Below are positions 53,487 through 62,642 of a stretch of DNA of 64,000 nucleotides, piece after piece; the first letter of the stretch is position 1; each line of letters opens with the position of its first letter. The DNA comes from an uncultured Roseicyclus sp. (lineage in GTDB: Bacteria > Pseudomonadota > Alphaproteobacteria > Rhodobacterales > Rhodobacteraceae): assembly GCA_947491935.1 (NCBI GenBank), contig CANLLF010000002.1, forward strand, positions 62,001 through 126,000, given 5' to 3'. The notes below the pieces were generated by a model. The model worked only from the letters and a program-made list of their open reading frames with translations, had not been told where the DNA came from and searched no databases. The translations under genes were made by a program, and so were the position numbers.

Positions 53487-55012
53487 GCTGGATCCTCGCC
53501 GCCCCGATCATCATCCCCTTCGCCACCGCTGTCTTGGCCTTTCTCTTCCGCCACGGGCCGGAGGGGCGCTGGATCTCGGTCTTGGGCAGCGCGGCGCTGC
53601 TGGTCTCGGCGGCGATCCTGATGACGAATGTGCTGGCCGGTGGCGTCGTGGCCGCGCAGATGGGCCAATGGCCTGCGCCGTTCGGTATCACCCTCGTCGC
53701 CGATCTCCTATCGGCCGTCATGGTGGTGATCACGGGCATCACCGGCCTTGCGGTTGCGATCTATGCCTTGGCTGACGTGGATGAGCGCAAGGAACAGCTT
53801 GGGTATCACGCCCTTTATCAGGTGCTTCTGGCGGGCGTCTGTGGTGCCTTCCTGACCGGTGACCTCTTCAACCTCTACGTCTGGTTCGAGGTGATGTTGA
53901 TCTCGTCCTTCGGCCTTCTGGTGATGGGCGGCAATCGGCAGCAGCTTGATGGCGGGATCAAGTACGTCACGCTCAATCTGGTTTCGACGATCCTGTTCCT
54001 GTCGGGTATCGGCCTTCTTTACGGGATGACCGGGACCCTCAACATGGCGGATCTGCATTCCGCAGTCCAAAATGTGGAAAACCCCGGCCTGCTGGTGGTG
54101 GTCGCGGTGATGTTCATGATTGCCTTCGGGGTGAAGGCCGCCGTCTTCCCGCTGTTCTTCTGGCTGCCCGCCAGCTACCACACACCTGCGATTTCCGTCT
54201 CGGCGATCTTTGCGGGGCTGCTGACCAAGGTTGGCGTCTACGCGCTCTTCCGGATGTTCACGCTCGTCTTCACCACGGACGTCGCCTACACCCACACGAT
54301 CCTCCTCTGGGTCGCGGGCTTCACCATGGTGACGGGCGTTCTGGGGGCGGCTGCGATGAATGATTTCCGCCGCATCCTGAGCTTTCATATCGTGAGCCAG
54401 ATTGGTTATATGATCCTTGGCCTGGCGCTCTTCACGCCGCTCGCGCTGGTCGGTGCGGTATTCTATCTCGTGCACCATATCATCGTGAAGGCGAACCTGT
54501 TTCTGGTGGCAGGCGTGGCACGGCGTATCGCCGGCTCCACGGAACTGAGCCAGATCGGCGGACTTTACAAAACCGCGCCTTTATTGGCGCTCCTTTTCCT
54601 CATCCCGGCCTTCTCTCTTGCAGGTTTTCCGCCTTTGTCCGGGTTTTGGGCAAAGTACGTTCTGGTCAAAGCCGCGTTGGAAGATGGTGGGTATGTGATT
54701 GCCGGTGTGGCCCTCGTCGTGGGGCTTCTGACAATCTATTCGATGACAAAAATCTGGGGCAATGCGTTTTGGAAACCGCACCCGGCAGGTGTTCATCCCA
54801 CGCTCTCAAGCATCGCACCCAAGGACCTTGCCGCGCTGATCCTGCCGATTGCGGCGCTGGCGACCTTGACATGCATCATTGGCCTTTTCCCGGAACCCTT
54901 CATTCAGTTCGCGACCGCGTCCGCCGATCAGCTTCTGAACCCTGAGGCCTATATCCAAGCCGTCCTTGGTGCTGATGCGCCGGGTCTCGCGCTGGCAGAG
55001 GTGACGCCATGA
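53483..55012 (+). CDS. mrpD: Mrp Na+/H+ antiporter subunit D
   Basis: This 509-residue NuoN/NuoM-like proton-channel subunit shows FEVMLISSFGLLVMG, FPLFFWLPASYHTPAISVSAIFAGLLTKVG and VHHIIVKANLFLVAG, carrying the conserved Glu and Lys residues of the antiporter core. ATG 53483 overlaps the mrpC stop; the frame is open further upstream, but only antisense to nothing and within mrpB/mrpC coding sequence. Confidence 0.94.
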   Translation: MSWILAAPIIIPFATAVLAFLFRHGPEGRWISVLGSAALLVSAAILMTNVLAGGVVAAQMGQWPAPFGITLVADLLSAVMVVITGITGLAVAIYALADVDERKEQLGYHALYQVLLAGVCGAFLTGDLFNLYVWFEVMLISSFGLLVMGGNRQQLDGGIKYVTLNLVSTILFLSGIGLLYGMTGTLNMADLHSAVQNVENPGLLVVVAVMFMIAFGVKAAVFPLFFWLPASYHTPAISVSAIFAGLLTKVGVYALFRMFTLVFTTDVAYTHTILLWVAGFTMVTGVLGAAAMNDFRRILSFHIVSQIGYMILGLALFTPLALVGAVFYLVHHIIVKANLFLVAGVARRIAGSTELSQIGGLYKTAPLLALLFLIPAFSLAGFPPLSGFWAKYVLVKAALEDGGYVIAGVALVVGLLTIYSMTKIWGNAFWKPHPAGVHPTLSSIAPKDLAALILPIAALATLTCIIGLFPEPFIQFATASADQLLNPEAYIQAVLGADAPGLALAEVTP

Positions 55013-55485
55013 ATATTTTCGCCCTGAACATTGCGCTGGCCGTCATCTGGGCGGCGTTAACCGGCGAGATCACCCTGATGAACCTGCTCGTGGGCTTTGC
55101 CCTTGGCTCCGCGGCGCTCTACGTCACCCGCCCGCTCTTTCCGGGATGTGATCGTTACTTCACCCGCGCCACCCGGTGGATCATGCTGATCGTCACCTTC
55201 CTATGGGAGCTTATCGTCTCCTCCATCCAGGTGGTGTGGGATGTTCTTACACCGGCGCACAAGGCGCGGCCCGGCATCATCTCGGTGCCGCTCGATATCC
55301 AGGGCGAGATGGAGATCCTCGTGCTCACCAACTATATCTCGCTCACGCCCGGCACGCTGAGCCTTGACGTGACCGAGGATTGCAAGACGCTCTACATCCA
55401 CGCGATGTTTGCGGATGATCCCGATGAAATCCGGCGGTCGATCAAGGAAGGTGTCGAGCAACGTGTGAAGGAGGCGTTCGAATGA
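55009..55485 (+). CDS. mrpE: Mrp Na+/H+ antiporter subunit E
   Basis: This 158-residue protein has two or three N-terminal helices and a soluble C-terminal domain with the typical SLTPGTLSLDV motif. It overlaps mrpD and mrpF by 4 bp each and belongs to the same complex. Confidence 0.93.
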   Translation: MNIFALNIALAVIWAALTGEITLMNLLVGFALGSAALYVTRPLFPGCDRYFTRATRWIMLIVTFLWELIVSSIQVVWDVLTPAHKARPGIISVPLDIQGEMEILVLTNYISLTPGTLSLDVTEDCKTLYIHAMFADDPDEIRRSIKEGVEQRVKEAFE

Positions 55486-55808
55486 GCCCGGTTCTGACCA
55501 TCGCCATCGATATCTGCTTCGTCCTTGTCATGCTGGGGGTCGTGGGGGCGTTTGTCCGGTTGGTCCGGGGCCCCAGCCTGCCAGACCGCATTGTTGCGCT
55601 GGATATGATGACGATCTTGATCGTCAGCTTCTGCGGCCTCTACGCGATCCAATCCGGCGAGACGGCTTTTGTGGACGTCGCCATCGTATTGGCCCTGATC
55701 GGTTTTCTTGCCACCGTCGCGCTCGCTCGCTTCGTCGAGCGCCGCCAGATCCGCGATGATCGTGGCAAACCGCCATCATCTCCAAGCCCTGGGGAGGGCG
55801 TGAAATGA
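55482..55808 (+). CDS. mrpF: Mrp Na+/H+ antiporter subunit F
   Basis: This 108-residue protein has three helices and the MnhF signature RLVRGPSLPDRIVALDMM. The tail after residue 90 (RGKPPSSPSPGEG) is low-complexity and hydrophilic. It overlaps mrpG by 4 bp. Confidence 0.92.
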   Translation: MSPVLTIAIDICFVLVMLGVVGAFVRLVRGPSLPDRIVALDMMTILIVSFCGLYAIQSGETAFVDVAIVLALIGFLATVALARFVERRQIRDDRGKPPSSPSPGEGVK

Positions 55809-56137
55809 TCGCCGACTATATCATGGCCGGTTTGATCCTGCTTGGCGGCTTTTTCTGTTTCGTGGCGGGGCTTGGCGTGCTGCGCCTGCCCGATGTGCTG
55901 ATCCGCATGCATGCGTCCACCAAGGCCGGCACGCTTGGCGCTGGCCTGATCCTTGCTGCCGTCGCGGTCTTTTTCGCGGATACCGCAACCATCACCCGGG
56001 CGGTTGCCACCATCGTTTTCCTGCTGATCACAGCCCCGGTTGCGGCCCACATGATCGGGCGCGCCGCGTTCCGGTCCGGCGTGCCGCTCTGGCGCACGAA
56101 AATCGAAGAGGGTGCTGAGGAGACGTTGCAGCGTTAG
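55805..56137 (+). CDS. mrpG: Mrp Na+/H+ antiporter subunit G
   Basis: This 110-residue protein has three helices and the MnhG segment RLPDVLIRMHASTKAGTLG. It is the last gene of the operon, 45 bp from the convergent metallophosphatase; no clear terminator hairpin was seen between them. Confidence 0.92.
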   Translation: MIADYIMAGLILLGGFFCFVAGLGVLRLPDVLIRMHASTKAGTLGAGLILAAVAVFFADTATITRAVATIVFLLITAPVAAHMIGRAAFRSGVPLWRTKIEEGAEETLQR

Positions 56138-56182
56138 GCCTGTGGGCTCTATTCCAGCACGCCGTCGCCGTTTCAACGCAGC

Positions 56183-56995
56183 CTAGGTTTGCAAGAAATC
56201 GTAGCGCCCATTAGGCCGGATTGCGCAGGCCGTCAGGCGCCCTGTCCGCCACGCTCCCGTATCGGTGGCGATGCGCCCCTCATGGGCCAGCGGCGCGTCC
56301 ATCTCCGTATGGCCGTGGGCGACCCAAACCCCGTCCGCGCGCGCAGCGCCGTCAAATTCCGGATGCCCCCATAGTAAGACACGGGCCGACTGCTCATCCA
56401 TGTCATGCCCCGGATCGGCGCCCGCATGAACCGCCCACAGGTTCCCGGATGCCCAACTCAGTGGCAGGTTCTCCAGCCAGGGCACCGTGCCTTTGGGCAG
56501 ACGGCGGCGCAGGGAATGGGCGGCGGCCGGGAAGGCATCGAATTCCGCGCCATCCTCCAGATCTGCCGTAGCGACCCCGAAGCTGCGCAGAGTCTCCGCC
56601 GCGCCCGCGCGCATCCAGCGCGGCCCCCGCGTGGCCGGGTCCGCGAGGAAATCGAGCATCATGCGTTCGTGATTGCCCATCAGGCAGGTGACGTTGTCCG
56701 GGTAGCTTTCCTGCAACTCCCGCATCCGGGCCAGAACAACGGCGGAATCGGCGCCCAAATCGATATAGTCGCCCACGAAGACAAGTTGCGGATTGTCCGC
56801 TGCCGTCCCGCCAATATGCGCGTCGATCAGTTCCAGCATCAATTCCAGAAGGTCTGCGCGGCCGTGGATGTCGCCTATGATGTAGGTTGCTTGCGCCGGG
56901 CACGGCAAATCTTGCGCCTCGGCTGCCGGTCTGTCCGCTGCCGGGTTGGTCTTGGATTTCCGCCCCAGGATGGACCGCATCGCCTTCAACATCAT
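56183..56995 (-). CDS. Calcineurin-like metallophosphatase (PPP-type)
   Basis: This 270-residue phosphoprotein-phosphatase-like enzyme shows the classical motifs in order: GDIHGRADL, GDYIDLG and MGNHE, then a C-terminal HGH-type motif (VAHGHTEMD). These bind two metal ions for phosphoester hydrolysis. Bacterial members act on Ser/Thr phosphoproteins or on small phosphate esters and dinucleotides; no choice is possible here. The N-terminal 30 residues (MLKAMRSILGRKSKTN...) are basic and probably disordered; a start at a later ATG is possible. Confidence 0.87.
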   Translation of the reverse strand: MMLKAMRSILGRKSKTNPAADRPAAEAQDLPCPAQATYIIGDIHGRADLLELMLELIDAHIGGTAADNPQLVFVGDYIDLGADSAVVLARMRELQESYPDNVTCLMGNHERMMLDFLADPATRGPRWMRAGAAETLRSFGVATADLEDGAEFDAFPAAAHSLRRRLPKGTVPWLENLPLSWASGNLWAVHAGADPGHDMDEQSARVLLWGHPEFDGAARADGVWVAHGHTEMDAPLAHEGRIATDTGAWRTGRLTACAIRPNGRYDFLQT

Positions 56996-57039
56996 TCATC
57001 AGGTGCGCATTCCGGCCGCGATTGGCAAGGGGAAAGGCG

Positions 57040-59559
57040 CTATTCCCGCGCCCTGAGAACCTGCGCAGGCCGTGCAGCAAGGGGGCGCCACGCAAAGGCG
57101 AGGCCCGCGATCAGCGTGGCAAGCGCGCCGCCGATGACGATGGCCAGCGCCGAGATTGGTTCAAACCTGTAATCCGTGTCCATGACAAAGGTCATCACCG
57201 CCCACCCACCCAAGGCGCCCGTTGCAATGGCCACGATCCCGGCCGCCGCGCCAAGCATGGCGGCGCGCATGGCGAAGCTGCCCAACACGGTCCCCCGTGA
57301 GGCGCCGAGCGTTTTCAGGACGGCCGCCTCGAATACCCGTCGTCGTTCCCCGGCGGCTGCCGCCCCGATCAAGACGATGAAGCCGGTGAGCAGGGTCGCC
57401 GCCGCGGCATAGGACGTGGCCGACGCGATGCCGCGGAGCGCTTCGGCCACTTGATCCAGCGCATCCCGCACCCGGATGGCCGTGATGTTGGGCGCGGCGC
57501 TGGCCACGTCGCGCAGGATCTGCGCCTCGGCCTCAACCGCCGCGTAGACGGTGGCGATATGGGTATGCGGCGCACCGGCAAGGGCCGCCTCGTTCATGGT
57601 CAGGATGAACCCAATCCCGGCATTCTCGAACGATACTTCGCGCAGGGCGGCGATCTCGGCCTCGATGTCGCGCCCTAGAATGTTGACCGTTATCGTGTCG
57701 CCAATGCCGAGCCCGATTTCCATCGCTTCTTCCGCCGCGAAGGCCACCAACGGCGGCCCGGTGTAATCATCCGGCCACCATGCGCCCGCGATGATTTCAT
57801 CATCCGGTGGAGCCCCGGCCATGTAGGTCACGCCCCGATCGCCTTGAATGACCCAATGATCCCCCGCCACATCGGTGGCGCGCTGCCCGTTGATCTGCGT
57901 GATGATCCCGCGCAGCATTGGCGCGGTGTCGACCCGGCTGACCATAGGATCGCCATTGACGCGGGCCAGGAAGGGCGCGAGTTGATCGGGCTGGATATCG
58001 ACGAAGAAGTAGGATGGCGCCACATCGGGTAGGTCACGCTGAATGGCGCTGCGCAGGTTTGTGTCGATCTGCCCGACAGCGGCCAGAACGGCCAATCCCA
58101 GCCCGAGAGAGAGCACCACGGAACCGGCTTCGGATCCCGGACCGCCCACCGCCCCAAAGGCCGCGCGCAGGGCCGTGCGGCCCCTTGCCATTCGGCCGCG
58201 CGCCAGATGGCGGGCCAGCATCCGGATCGCCCGGGCCGCGATCGCCAATATGGCCAGTGCGCCCATCAGGCCCGCGGCCGTGCCCAAGGCCAATCTCGGA
58301 AGGCCCGACAACCAAACTGCCGCCGCCACCAAAATCGTAGCCAGCACTCCGATCAGCAGCACGAACACCGGTTCCGGCCACTGTCTTGCGCCGCCTGATG
58401 CATCGCGAAAGAGAGCGGCCGCGCGCACCTGGCGCGTCCGGGCCAGGGGCCACAAGGTGAAGATGAGCGCTGTCAGCGCACCGTAAAGCGCGGCCTCTGC
58501 CAGCGGGGCGGGATAGACGCTGATCGCCACCGGCACGGGCAACTGCGCTTGGATCAGCGGGCCGAACAGGATTGGCGCGCCGGCCCCCAGAAGCAGACCG
58601 AGGGCAATTCCGACAAGTGTCAGCAAACCAACCTGCGCGAAATAGGCCGTGAAGATTACGCGGGCTTCGGCTCCAAGTGTTTTCAGCGTTGCGATGGTGG
58701 CGATCTTTCCATCGAGGTAGGCCCGTACGGCCGACGACACGCCCACCCCGCCCACGGCCAGCCCGGCCAAGCCGACAAGCACCAGAAACGCGCCGATCCG
58801 GTCGACGAATTCCGCCACGCCCGGCGCGCCGTTTCGCGCATCGCGCCAACGGGCGCCGCTGGCCTCAAATGCTTGCGCGTCAGCCTCCAGCGCCGCGATG
58901 TTGTGTCCGTCGGGCAGGGCCATCCGGTACTGGCTGTCGAAAAGCGTTCCGGGCTGCAAAAGGCCGGAGCCTTCGAGCCCATCCAGAGTGACGATTGTGC
59001 GTGGACCCAGCCCGAAGCCCGAGGCCGCCCCGTCGGGTTCGTCCACCAAGGCGGCACGGAGCTCGAATTCCTGCGTTCCAAGGCGGAACCGATCACCGAC
59101 CTGCAAGGCGAGCCGGTCCATCAGCAAAGGCGCCATGACGGCGCCGGGCAGGTCGCGGGTTTCCAGCGCATCAGCCACAGATATCGGGGGATCAAGGCCG
59201 GCTTCGCCATAGAGCGGCCAGTTGTCATCTACGCCACGAACCTGTGTGAGCCCGCGTTCCGGCACCTCTCGGTCCACCACAACCATGGAGCGGAAGTCGA
59301 CCGTTTCCGACACCGCGACGGCGATGTCCTCCATGAACGCCCGCTCTTCGGGCGCGGCGAAGCGATAAGTGAACGACATCTCGGCATCCCCGCCAAGGAT
59401 CACCGCACCTTCGCGGGCCAGGCCCTCCTCGATGGAGACGCGCACCGATCCGACCGCCGCAATCGCCGCCACGCCAAGGGCGATGCACGCCAGAAATACG
59501 CGGAACCCGCGCAGGCCACCGCGCAGTTCGCGCCGGGCGATGCGCAGCGCAACGCTCAT
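57040..59559 (-). CDS. FtsX-like ABC transporter permease (YbbP type)
   Basis: This 839-residue inner-membrane protein has one N-terminal helix (about 18-42), a large periplasmic domain, then about nine further helices arranged as two FtsX domains, ending in FAWRPLAARPAQVLRARE. This is the architecture of YbbP, the partner of the YbbA ATPase. Such MacB-like mechanotransmission systems move lipophilic compounds or proteins from the inner membrane, with the natural cargo of YbbAP unknown. It overlaps the ATPase gene by 4 bp. Confidence 0.9.
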   Translation of the reverse strand: MSVALRIARRELRGGLRGFRVFLACIALGVAAIAAVGSVRVSIEEGLAREGAVILGGDAEMSFTYRFAAPEERAFMEDIAVAVSETVDFRSMVVVDREVPERGLTQVRGVDDNWPLYGEAGLDPPISVADALETRDLPGAVMAPLLMDRLALQVGDRFRLGTQEFELRAALVDEPDGAASGFGLGPRTIVTLDGLEGSGLLQPGTLFDSQYRMALPDGHNIAALEADAQAFEASGARWRDARNGAPGVAEFVDRIGAFLVLVGLAGLAVGGVGVSSAVRAYLDGKIATIATLKTLGAEARVIFTAYFAQVGLLTLVGIALGLLLGAGAPILFGPLIQAQLPVPVAISVYPAPLAEAALYGALTALIFTLWPLARTRQVRAAALFRDASGGARQWPEPVFVLLIGVLATILVAAAVWLSGLPRLALGTAAGLMGALAILAIAARAIRMLARHLARGRMARGRTALRAAFGAVGGPGSEAGSVVLSLGLGLAVLAAVGQIDTNLRSAIQRDLPDVAPSYFFVDIQPDQLAPFLARVNGDPMVSRVDTAPMLRGIITQINGQRATDVAGDHWVIQGDRGVTYMAGAPPDDEIIAGAWWPDDYTGPPLVAFAAEEAMEIGLGIGDTITVNILGRDIEAEIAALREVSFENAGIGFILTMNEAALAGAPHTHIATVYAAVEAEAQILRDVASAAPNITAIRVRDALDQVAEALRGIASATSYAAAATLLTGFIVLIGAAAAGERRRVFEAAVLKTLGASRGTVLGSFAMRAAMLGAAAGIVAIATGALGGWAVMTFVMDTDYRFEPISALAIVIGGALATLIAGLAFAWRPLAARPAQVLRARE

Positions 59560-60245
59560 TCTGCTGCGTCCCTCAATGCGCTGTCCAGATGCCCATCGCG
59601 CAGGCGCACCTCGCGGTCGCAGCGCGCCGCCAAGTCGGTTGAGTGGGTTACAAGGATCAGGGTCGCGCCGTGCCGGTCGCGTAAATCCATCAGCAGATCC
59701 ATGATCTGCGTGCCCGTTGCCCCGTCCAGATTGCCGGTTGGTTCATCGGCCAGAAGGATATCGGGGCGTGGCGCAGCGGCGCGGGCCAAGGCAACCCTTT
59801 GCTGTTCGCCGCCAGACATCTGCGACGGGTAATGCCCCGCGCGGTGGTCAAGCCCCATGGCTTGCAACTCCTCCTCCGCGCGCTCAAACGCATCGCTGAC
59901 CCCCGCCAGTTCCAACGGAGTGGCTACGTTTTCTAAGGCTGTCATCGTGGGGATCAGGTGGAAGCTTTGGAATACCACCCCCATATGATCCCTGCGAAAC
60001 CGGGCCAGTTGATCCTCGGACATCGCGGTCAAGTCGTGGCCGAGTGCCGTGACCGCGCCGCCGGTGGCCCGCTCCAGACCGCCCATCAGCATCAGGAGAG
60101 ACGACTTGCCAGAACCCGACGGCCCCGTCAGCGCCAGCGTTTCGCCCCGCTCGACCTCCAACGTGATGCCGTGCAGAATATCGACGCGGCCAGCATTGCC
60201 GTCGAGCGACAGTTTCGCGTCGGTAAGGGAAAGGATCGCCGCCAT
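59556..60245 (-). CDS. ABC transporter ATP-binding protein (YbbA type)
   Basis: This 229-residue LolD/MacB-class ATPase has Walker A GPSGSGKSSL, signature MSGGEQQRVALARA, Walker B ILLADEPTGNLDG and H-loop VTHSTD. It powers the FtsX-type permease. ATG 60245 is chosen; the longer open frame upstream lies antisense to the esterase gene. Its start codon overlaps that of the divergent esterase gene by two bases. Confidence 0.92.
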   Translation of the reverse strand: MAAILSLTDAKLSLDGNAGRVDILHGITLEVERGETLALTGPSGSGKSSLLMLMGGLERATGGAVTALGHDLTAMSEDQLARFRRDHMGVVFQSFHLIPTMTALENVATPLELAGVSDAFERAEEELQAMGLDHRAGHYPSQMSGGEQQRVALARAAAPRPDILLADEPTGNLDGATGTQIMDLLMDLRDRHGATLILVTHSTDLAARCDREVRLRDGHLDSALRDAAE

Positions 60246-60933
60246 GACTAAACGCTTTCGTTCACTTGGTTCACTGGCATATGGGGCCGTGCGCCGATGG
60301 GGCAAGGTGGCATGTCTTGCATGTGTGGCCACATCGGCCCTGGCGGAGCCGACCACAATAGCGGCCCTCGGCGATAGCCTGACGCAAGGCTACGGCCTGG
60401 TTCAGGAAGAGGGGTTTGTGCCGCAACTGGAAGGTTGGTTGCGGGCGCGAGGCCATGACGTGGTTGTTGTGAATGCGGGCGTGTCCGGAGACACGACAGC
60501 GGGCGGCCTGGCCCGCGTGGACTGGACGCTGAGCCCCGAGGTTGACGCCATGATCGTCGCATTGGGCGGCAATGACCTGTTGCGGGGCCTCCCTCCCGAG
60601 GCCTCCCGCGCCAATCTCGCAGGCATACTGGACGCGGCGGAGGCGGCGGAGGTTGAAGTATTGCTGGTTGGTCTGAATGCACCGGGGAACTACGGGCCGG
60701 ACTATCAACAGGCCTTCGACAGCATGTATCCTGAACTGGCCGAAGCCTATGGCGTGTTGCACGCGGAGAGTTTCCTGTCCGGTCTGCAAGATGCGGTCGA
60801 GGGCGATCAGGCCGAGGCGGTCCGGCGTTACATCCAGCCCGATGGAATTCATCCGAATGCCGCAGGTGTCTCGGTGATCGTAGAGGCCCTTGGGCCGCGG
60901 GTTGAGGCCCTGATCGCGCGCACCCAACCCTGA
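60244..60933 (+). CDS. tesA: Periplasmic arylesterase / lysophospholipase (TesA type)
   Basis: This 229-residue SGNH hydrolase has a Sec signal peptide (residues about 1-34, ...CVATSALAE). The catalytic blocks are GDSLTQGYGL (Ser), the Gly and Asn of VALGGNDLLRGL, and DGIHPN (Asp and His). It hydrolyses thioesters, aryl esters or lysophospholipids in the periplasm. Divergence from ybbA-ybbP is conserved in E. coli (tesA-ybbAP). Confidence 0.9.
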   Translation: MTKRFRSLGSLAYGAVRRWGKVACLACVATSALAEPTTIAALGDSLTQGYGLVQEEGFVPQLEGWLRARGHDVVVVNAGVSGDTTAGGLARVDWTLSPEVDAMIVALGGNDLLRGLPPEASRANLAGILDAAEAAEVEVLLVGLNAPGNYGPDYQQAFDSMYPELAEAYGVLHAESFLSGLQDAVEGDQAEAVRRYIQPDGIHPNAAGVSVIVEALGPRVEALIARTQP

Positions 60934-60999
60934 CCGACCATCGGGGCCATCGCGCTCAATTGTGGAGAGGGGACTACATAGCCGCAGAGCGAAGAAAAC

Positions 61000-61043
61000 C
61001 GAACAGAAAAATTGACAAAACGAACATGAGGTGAAACTACAAT
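61000..61043 (+). promoter_or_regulatory. glpD promoter region with repeated CGAACA
   Basis: TTGACA (61012-61017) is a perfect -35; TACAAT (61038-61043) could be the -10, although the 20-bp spacing is long. CGAACA occurs at 61000-61005 and 61021-61026, two helical turns apart, flanking the -35, as expected for a DeoR-type GlpR repressor. Confidence 0.4.
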
Positions 61044-61061
61044 CTCATGGAGGGGCGCAAC

Positions 61062-62630
61062 ATGGATAAGCCATACGACCTGTTCGTGATTGGTGGCGGC
61101 ATCAATGGCTGCGGTATTGCGCGGGATGCGACGGGTCGCGGCCTGAGCGTGTGTCTGGCTGAAATGGGCGATCTGGCAGGTGCCACGTCGTCGGCTTCCA
61201 CCAAGCTGTTCCACGGCGGGTTACGATACTTGGAGTATTTCGAGTTCAAGTTGGTGCGCCACGCGCTGGAGGAGCGAGAAACCCTGCTGCGGGCAATGCC
61301 TCATATTTCTTGGCCGATGCGCTTCGTCCTCCCGCTGAGCCAGGACATGCGGTTCGACAACACGACCCCCACGTCCAAGATACTTGGCACCGTGATGCCG
61401 TGGATGAAGGGGAGGCGGCCCAATTGGCTGATCCGGTTGGGTCTGTTCTTGTATGACAATCTGGGCGGTCGAAAGATCCTGCCGGGCACGAAGTCGGTGT
61501 CGCTTGATGGCACGCCGGAGGGTGCGCCACTGAAGGATCGGTTCACCAAGGCCTATGAGTATTCGGATTGCTGGGTCGAGGATTCGCGGTTGGTCGTTCT
61601 GAACGCGCGGGACGCCGAAAACCGCGGCGCGCGCATCCTTGTCGGAACGAAGGTAGTGAGCGCCGCGCGGGACGGCGACGTCTGGCGCATCGAGTTGGAC
61701 GGAGACGCCGGGGCGGAGACGGTGTTCGCGCGAGGTCTGGTCAATGCTGGAGGCCCGTGGGTTGCCGACGTGGTGCGGAACGTCGCCCGGCAGAATTCCA
61801 GCGAAGGCGTGCGCCTCGTACGCGGCTCCCACATCGTGACCCGGCGGCTCTACGACCATGACAAATGCTATTTCTTTCAGGGTTCTGACGGCCGTATCAT
61901 CTTTGCGATCCCCTACGAGACGGATTACACCCTGATCGGCACCACGGATGCGGAGCATCTGGAGGATCCGCGCACGGCGAAGTGCACACCCGCCGAACGG
62001 GACTACCTGCTTGACTTCGCCAATGAGTATTTCGCCAAGACCCTGACCCTCGAAGATGTGGTCTGGACCTATTCCGGCGTCCGTCCGCTCTACGATGACG
62101 GAGCAAAATCCGCGACGGCCGCCACGCGGGATTACGTGTTGTCGCTCGACGATGCTGGTGCGCCGATGCTCAATGTCTTTGGCGGCAAGATCACAACCTA
62201 TCGTGTGCTGGCCGAGGATGCGTGGGACAAGTTGGCTCGGTTCTACCCCAATGCAGGTGGTCACTGGACCGCGGGCGTGCCCCTTCCCGGGGGCGATTTT
62301 GCGGTGGAGGGTGTGTCCGCCTTGATTGCCGATTTGCAATCGTCCTACCCGTTCCTGACCGACCGGTGGGCCAAGCGCCTGATCCGCGCCTATGGCACCG
62401 AGGCGCGCATTCTGTTGGGTGACGCGACAACGCTTGCCGATTTGGGCCGCGATTTCGGCGCAAGCCTGACCGAGGCTGAAGTGCGCTGGCTGATGACTCG
62501 CGAATATGCCCGTTCGGCGGCCGATGTAGTCTGGCGTCGCTCGAAACTTGGTCTCAAACTGACACCGGATCAGATTGCCGCGCTGGATGAGTACATGGGC
62601 GCAGCCGTGGCCCCGGAGGCCGCGCAATAG
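61062..62630 (+). CDS. glpD: Aerobic glycerol-3-phosphate dehydrogenase
   Basis: This 522-residue FAD enzyme is membrane-associated and oxidises glycerol-3-phosphate to dihydroxyacetone phosphate, passing electrons to quinone. The FAD-binding GGGINGCGIARDA is at about residues 12-24, followed by TSSASTKLFHGGLRYLE; WTYSGVRPLYDD and the C-terminal helical DAO_C domain are typical. ATG 61062 is chosen for the GGAGGGG site 6-7 bases upstream. It is 12 bp ahead of glpK. Confidence 0.95.
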   Translation: MDKPYDLFVIGGGINGCGIARDATGRGLSVCLAEMGDLAGATSSASTKLFHGGLRYLEYFEFKLVRHALEERETLLRAMPHISWPMRFVLPLSQDMRFDNTTPTSKILGTVMPWMKGRRPNWLIRLGLFLYDNLGGRKILPGTKSVSLDGTPEGAPLKDRFTKAYEYSDCWVEDSRLVVLNARDAENRGARILVGTKVVSAARDGDVWRIELDGDAGAETVFARGLVNAGGPWVADVVRNVARQNSSEGVRLVRGSHIVTRRLYDHDKCYFFQGSDGRIIFAIPYETDYTLIGTTDAEHLEDPRTAKCTPAERDYLLDFANEYFAKTLTLEDVVWTYSGVRPLYDDGAKSATAATRDYVLSLDDAGAPMLNVFGGKITTYRVLAEDAWDKLARFYPNAGGHWTAGVPLPGGDFAVEGVSALIADLQSSYPFLTDRWAKRLIRAYGTEARILLGDATTLADLGRDFGASLTEAEVRWLMTREYARSAADVVWRRSKLGLKLTPDQIAALDEYMGAAVAPEAAQ

Positions 62631-62642
62631 GGAGGCGAAAAG

